Source of the DNA: Hirudinaria manillensis
Lineage: Eukaryota; Annelida; Clitellata; Hirudinida; Hirudinidae
Assembly: GCA_034509925.1 (NCBI GenBank)
Contig: CM067529.1
Span: forward strand, 5,587,001 to 5,651,000
Length of the DNA stretch: 64,000 nucleotides
Direction: 5' to 3'
In this document: piece after piece, positions 63,961-64,000 of the stretch
How the letters are laid out: each line of letters opens with the position of its first letter
How positions within the stretch are numbered: position 1 is the first letter of the stretch
Notes under the pieces: model-generated
What the model saw: only the letters and a program-made list of their open reading frames with translations
Told to the model about the DNA's origin: nothing
Database searches by the model: none
Translations under genes and position numbers: made by a program

Positions 63961-64000
63961 AAGGAACGTTGCCCAGTTTTTTGAATAACTTTGTTTAACA

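Overview
The window is animal nuclear DNA: AT-rich, with multi-exon genes, short GT-AG introns, AATAAA signals and degenerate transposons. Housekeeping and ciliary genes (V-ATPase subunit B, tropomyosin, endophilin-B, complexin, ODAD2/ARMC4, glycerol kinase 5) identify a bilaterian. A precursor of SSFVRI/SSFVRL-amide peptides, a type known mainly from molluscs, annelids and relatives, points to a lophotrochozoan. The exact phylum cannot be read from the sequence. Most genes here were rebuilt by joining exons by eye at splice sites whose phases agree; the coordinates of long genes span introns.

Layout, left to right. 1-3.7 kb is a transposon pile-up: one copy of a long direct repeat, a dead non-LTR retrotransposon and the 3' end of an autonomous Helitron. 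4.0-7.8 kb is an intact 14-exon V-ATPase B gene. 8.3-22.5 kb holds four paralogous type I membrane proteins (called P1-P4 here), each with a signal peptide, one lectin-like beta-sandwich ectodomain, a transmembrane helix and a short tail. Between P1 and P2 lie a divergent 246-residue tropomyosin-like gene on the minus strand and a non-autonomous Helitron.

23.4-28.5 kb holds two minus-strand secreted PAN plus chitin-binding proteins that share an almost identical conversion-like tract. 29.7-31.3 kb is an endophilin-B-type BAR protein with no visible SH3 domain. 33.1-34.4 kb is a membrane-anchored methyltransferase, and 36.6-37.2 kb is complexin with a CAAX box. 38.1-41.6 kb is ODAD2/ARMC4, followed by a tiny same-strand gene and then the divergent GK5 kinase (42.8-46.4 kb).

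47.2-48.9 kb encodes a single-pass protein whose long tail carries eight Tyr-x-x-hydrophobic-like motifs, resembling vertebrate LAT/PAG/LAX-type transmembrane adaptors. This is the most unusual gene in the window. Next come an unrecognised 96-residue gene and the neuropeptide precursor with a perfect CRE upstream. From 54.4 kb to the end is a family of small secreted helical proteins (S1-S5) on a recent tandem duplication of about 4.1 kb. One copy is broken by a one-base insertion, and one unit carries a lineage-specific retrotransposon insertion.

The P, PAN/chitin-binding and S families are all recently duplicated secreted or surface proteins, the usual signature of fast-evolving recognition or surface functions. 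That reading is inference only.
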